This document shows positions 4,822 to 5,420 of a DNA stretch of 5,420 bases, one piece after another. The notes under the pieces are model-generated. The model had not been told where the DNA came from. It searched no databases and saw only the letters and a program-made list of their open reading frames with translations. Position numbers and translations under genes: made by a program. The DNA lies in assembly GCA_903918595.1 (NCBI GenBank), contig CAIXFB010000232.1:1-5420 (forward strand), in the 5' to 3' direction. Each line of letters starts with the position of its first letter. Position 1 is the stretch's first letter. Origin of the DNA: an uncultured Actinomycetes bacterium (GTDB taxonomy: Bacteria; Actinomycetota; Actinomycetes; S36-B12).

Positions 4822-5361
4822 ATGAGAGCACGCACGCGCGCAGTTGCCTATGCCATCAGCGCAACCCTTGCTGTCTCGGGAGCAGGAGCTGCGGCTGCTG
4901 CTCCTCCCGCTCCCATGCCCACGCAGGTGCTGACCGATTTATTCACTGTGGTGATGTGGGATCTCCCGGCGGCTGATCAGAGAGCTCTCTGCACAGCGCT
5001 TGATGTGGCGCCAGCCAAGACAGCCAAGGCGCTCATGTCGGACTTCGGGTCCACGACAGGCATCCAGAAGCAACTGGGTGTCAATGCTGCTGGGGTCAGG
5101 TCAGGCGCCATCGAAGGAGCGAAGGTGGCCTGCACCACGGCCCCCAATGCAACGACGGAAATCAATGCAGTATCCGGACTTCTCAGCGCCATCATCGGTG
5201 GTCTGAGCAAGAAGGATGTCCGCTTCTTTTGCGTCACCTACGCTCAGAGCCCCTCAGCGCTCGTTAAGCAGTTCACTCCCAGTTTCAGCGACCTTCCCGT
5301 GAGCAGGGCCAACATTCGGAAGGGCATCTCCGCGGTCCTCACGTCCACGTGCGAGCCCTGA
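4822..5361 (+). CDS. Small secreted protein with two Cys-containing repeats, function unknown
   Basis: I do not recognise this 179-residue protein. It starts with an export signal: MRARTR, a hydrophobic Ala-rich segment (7-27) and likely cleavage in AAAAA-PPAP. The mature part appears to be two diverged repeats. Repeat 1 (about 47-105) has DLPAADQRALC (47-57) and ends VACT (102-105); repeat 2 (about 128-179) has LSKKDVRFFC (128-137) and ends STCEP. Both share D-x-R-x-[LF]-C followed seven residues later by Pro, and a late Arg-rich helix before the closing Cys (VRSGAIEGAKVAC, IRKGISAVLTSTC). The four cysteines (57, 104, 137, 177) suggest one disulfide per repeat. The fold looks helical. ATG 4822 is chosen because the signal peptide begins there and GGGG lies just upstream; ATG 4807 would add five residues, and ATG 4753 would add 23 with a poor signal start. 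Confidence 0.7.
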   Translation: MRARTRAVAYAISATLAVSGAGAAAAAPPAPMPTQVLTDLFTVVMWDLPAADQRALCTALDVAPAKTAKALMSDFGSTTGIQKQLGVNAAGVRSGAIEGAKVACTTAPNATTEINAVSGLLSAIIGGLSKKDVRFFCVTYAQSPSALVKQFTPSFSDLPVSRANIRKGISAVLTSTCEP

Positions 5362-5401
5362 TCACGCACTGCGAAAGCACGAGCAAGATCATCACGACGA
5401 C

Positions 5402-5420
5402 GAAGGCTCCCCCTCACTGA
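5402..5420 (+). terminator. First arm of a likely terminator, cut by the window edge
   Basis: GAAGGCTCC then CCCTCACTGA is nearly the same as the rising arm and loop start of the hairpin at 1916-1935 (one gap and one mismatch over 20 positions). It lies 40 bases after the stop of the small secreted protein gene, where a terminator is expected. The second arm would lie outside the window. Confidence 0.45.

Overview
The window looks like chromosomal DNA of a moderately high-GC actinobacterium. Family level is a guess (Microbacteriaceae-like), based on GC-biased third codon positions, GTG starts, a LemA/DUF2207 pair with a poly-glycine tail, an actinobacterial-type IS481 transposase and terminator hairpins with a TGAAA loop.

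Layout from left to right. (1) Positions 1-399, minus strand: 5' part of a secreted protein related to the actinobacterial HNH/DUF1524 nucleases; it runs off the left edge and appears to lack the usual Asp-His of the HNH motif. (2) 523-609, plus strand: an intact tRNA-Leu(CAG) with encoded CCA. (3) 611-1895: a complete 1,285-bp IS481-family insertion sequence with its transposase on the minus strand. It is bounded by a 16-bp direct repeat that is the 3' end of the tRNA gene, so the insertion left the tRNA whole and moved its terminator hairpin (1915-1956) 1.3 kb away. (4) 2117-4522, plus strand: a two-gene unit, lemA followed 3 bp later by a DUF2207 membrane protein. (5) 4523-4821: a gene-free stretch holding a weak hairpin, a decayed minus-strand piece of a tRNA-Leu gene, a tandem decamer and a possible promoter. 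(6) 4822-5361, plus strand: a small secreted protein of unknown function made of two diverged Cys-containing repeats, followed at the right edge by the first arm of what looks like another terminator of the same family.

The unifying oddity is the tRNA-Leu 3' end. It occurs four times: the gene itself, the direct repeat after the IS, an inverted copy at 1962-1981, and a decayed inverted copy at 4607-4646. The two inverted copies have the same orientation and bracket lemA-DUF2207. The site therefore looks like a repeated target for insertion or recombination. The genes show no defence or metabolic system. LemA and the DUF2207 protein probably act together at the membrane, but their biochemical role is not established.
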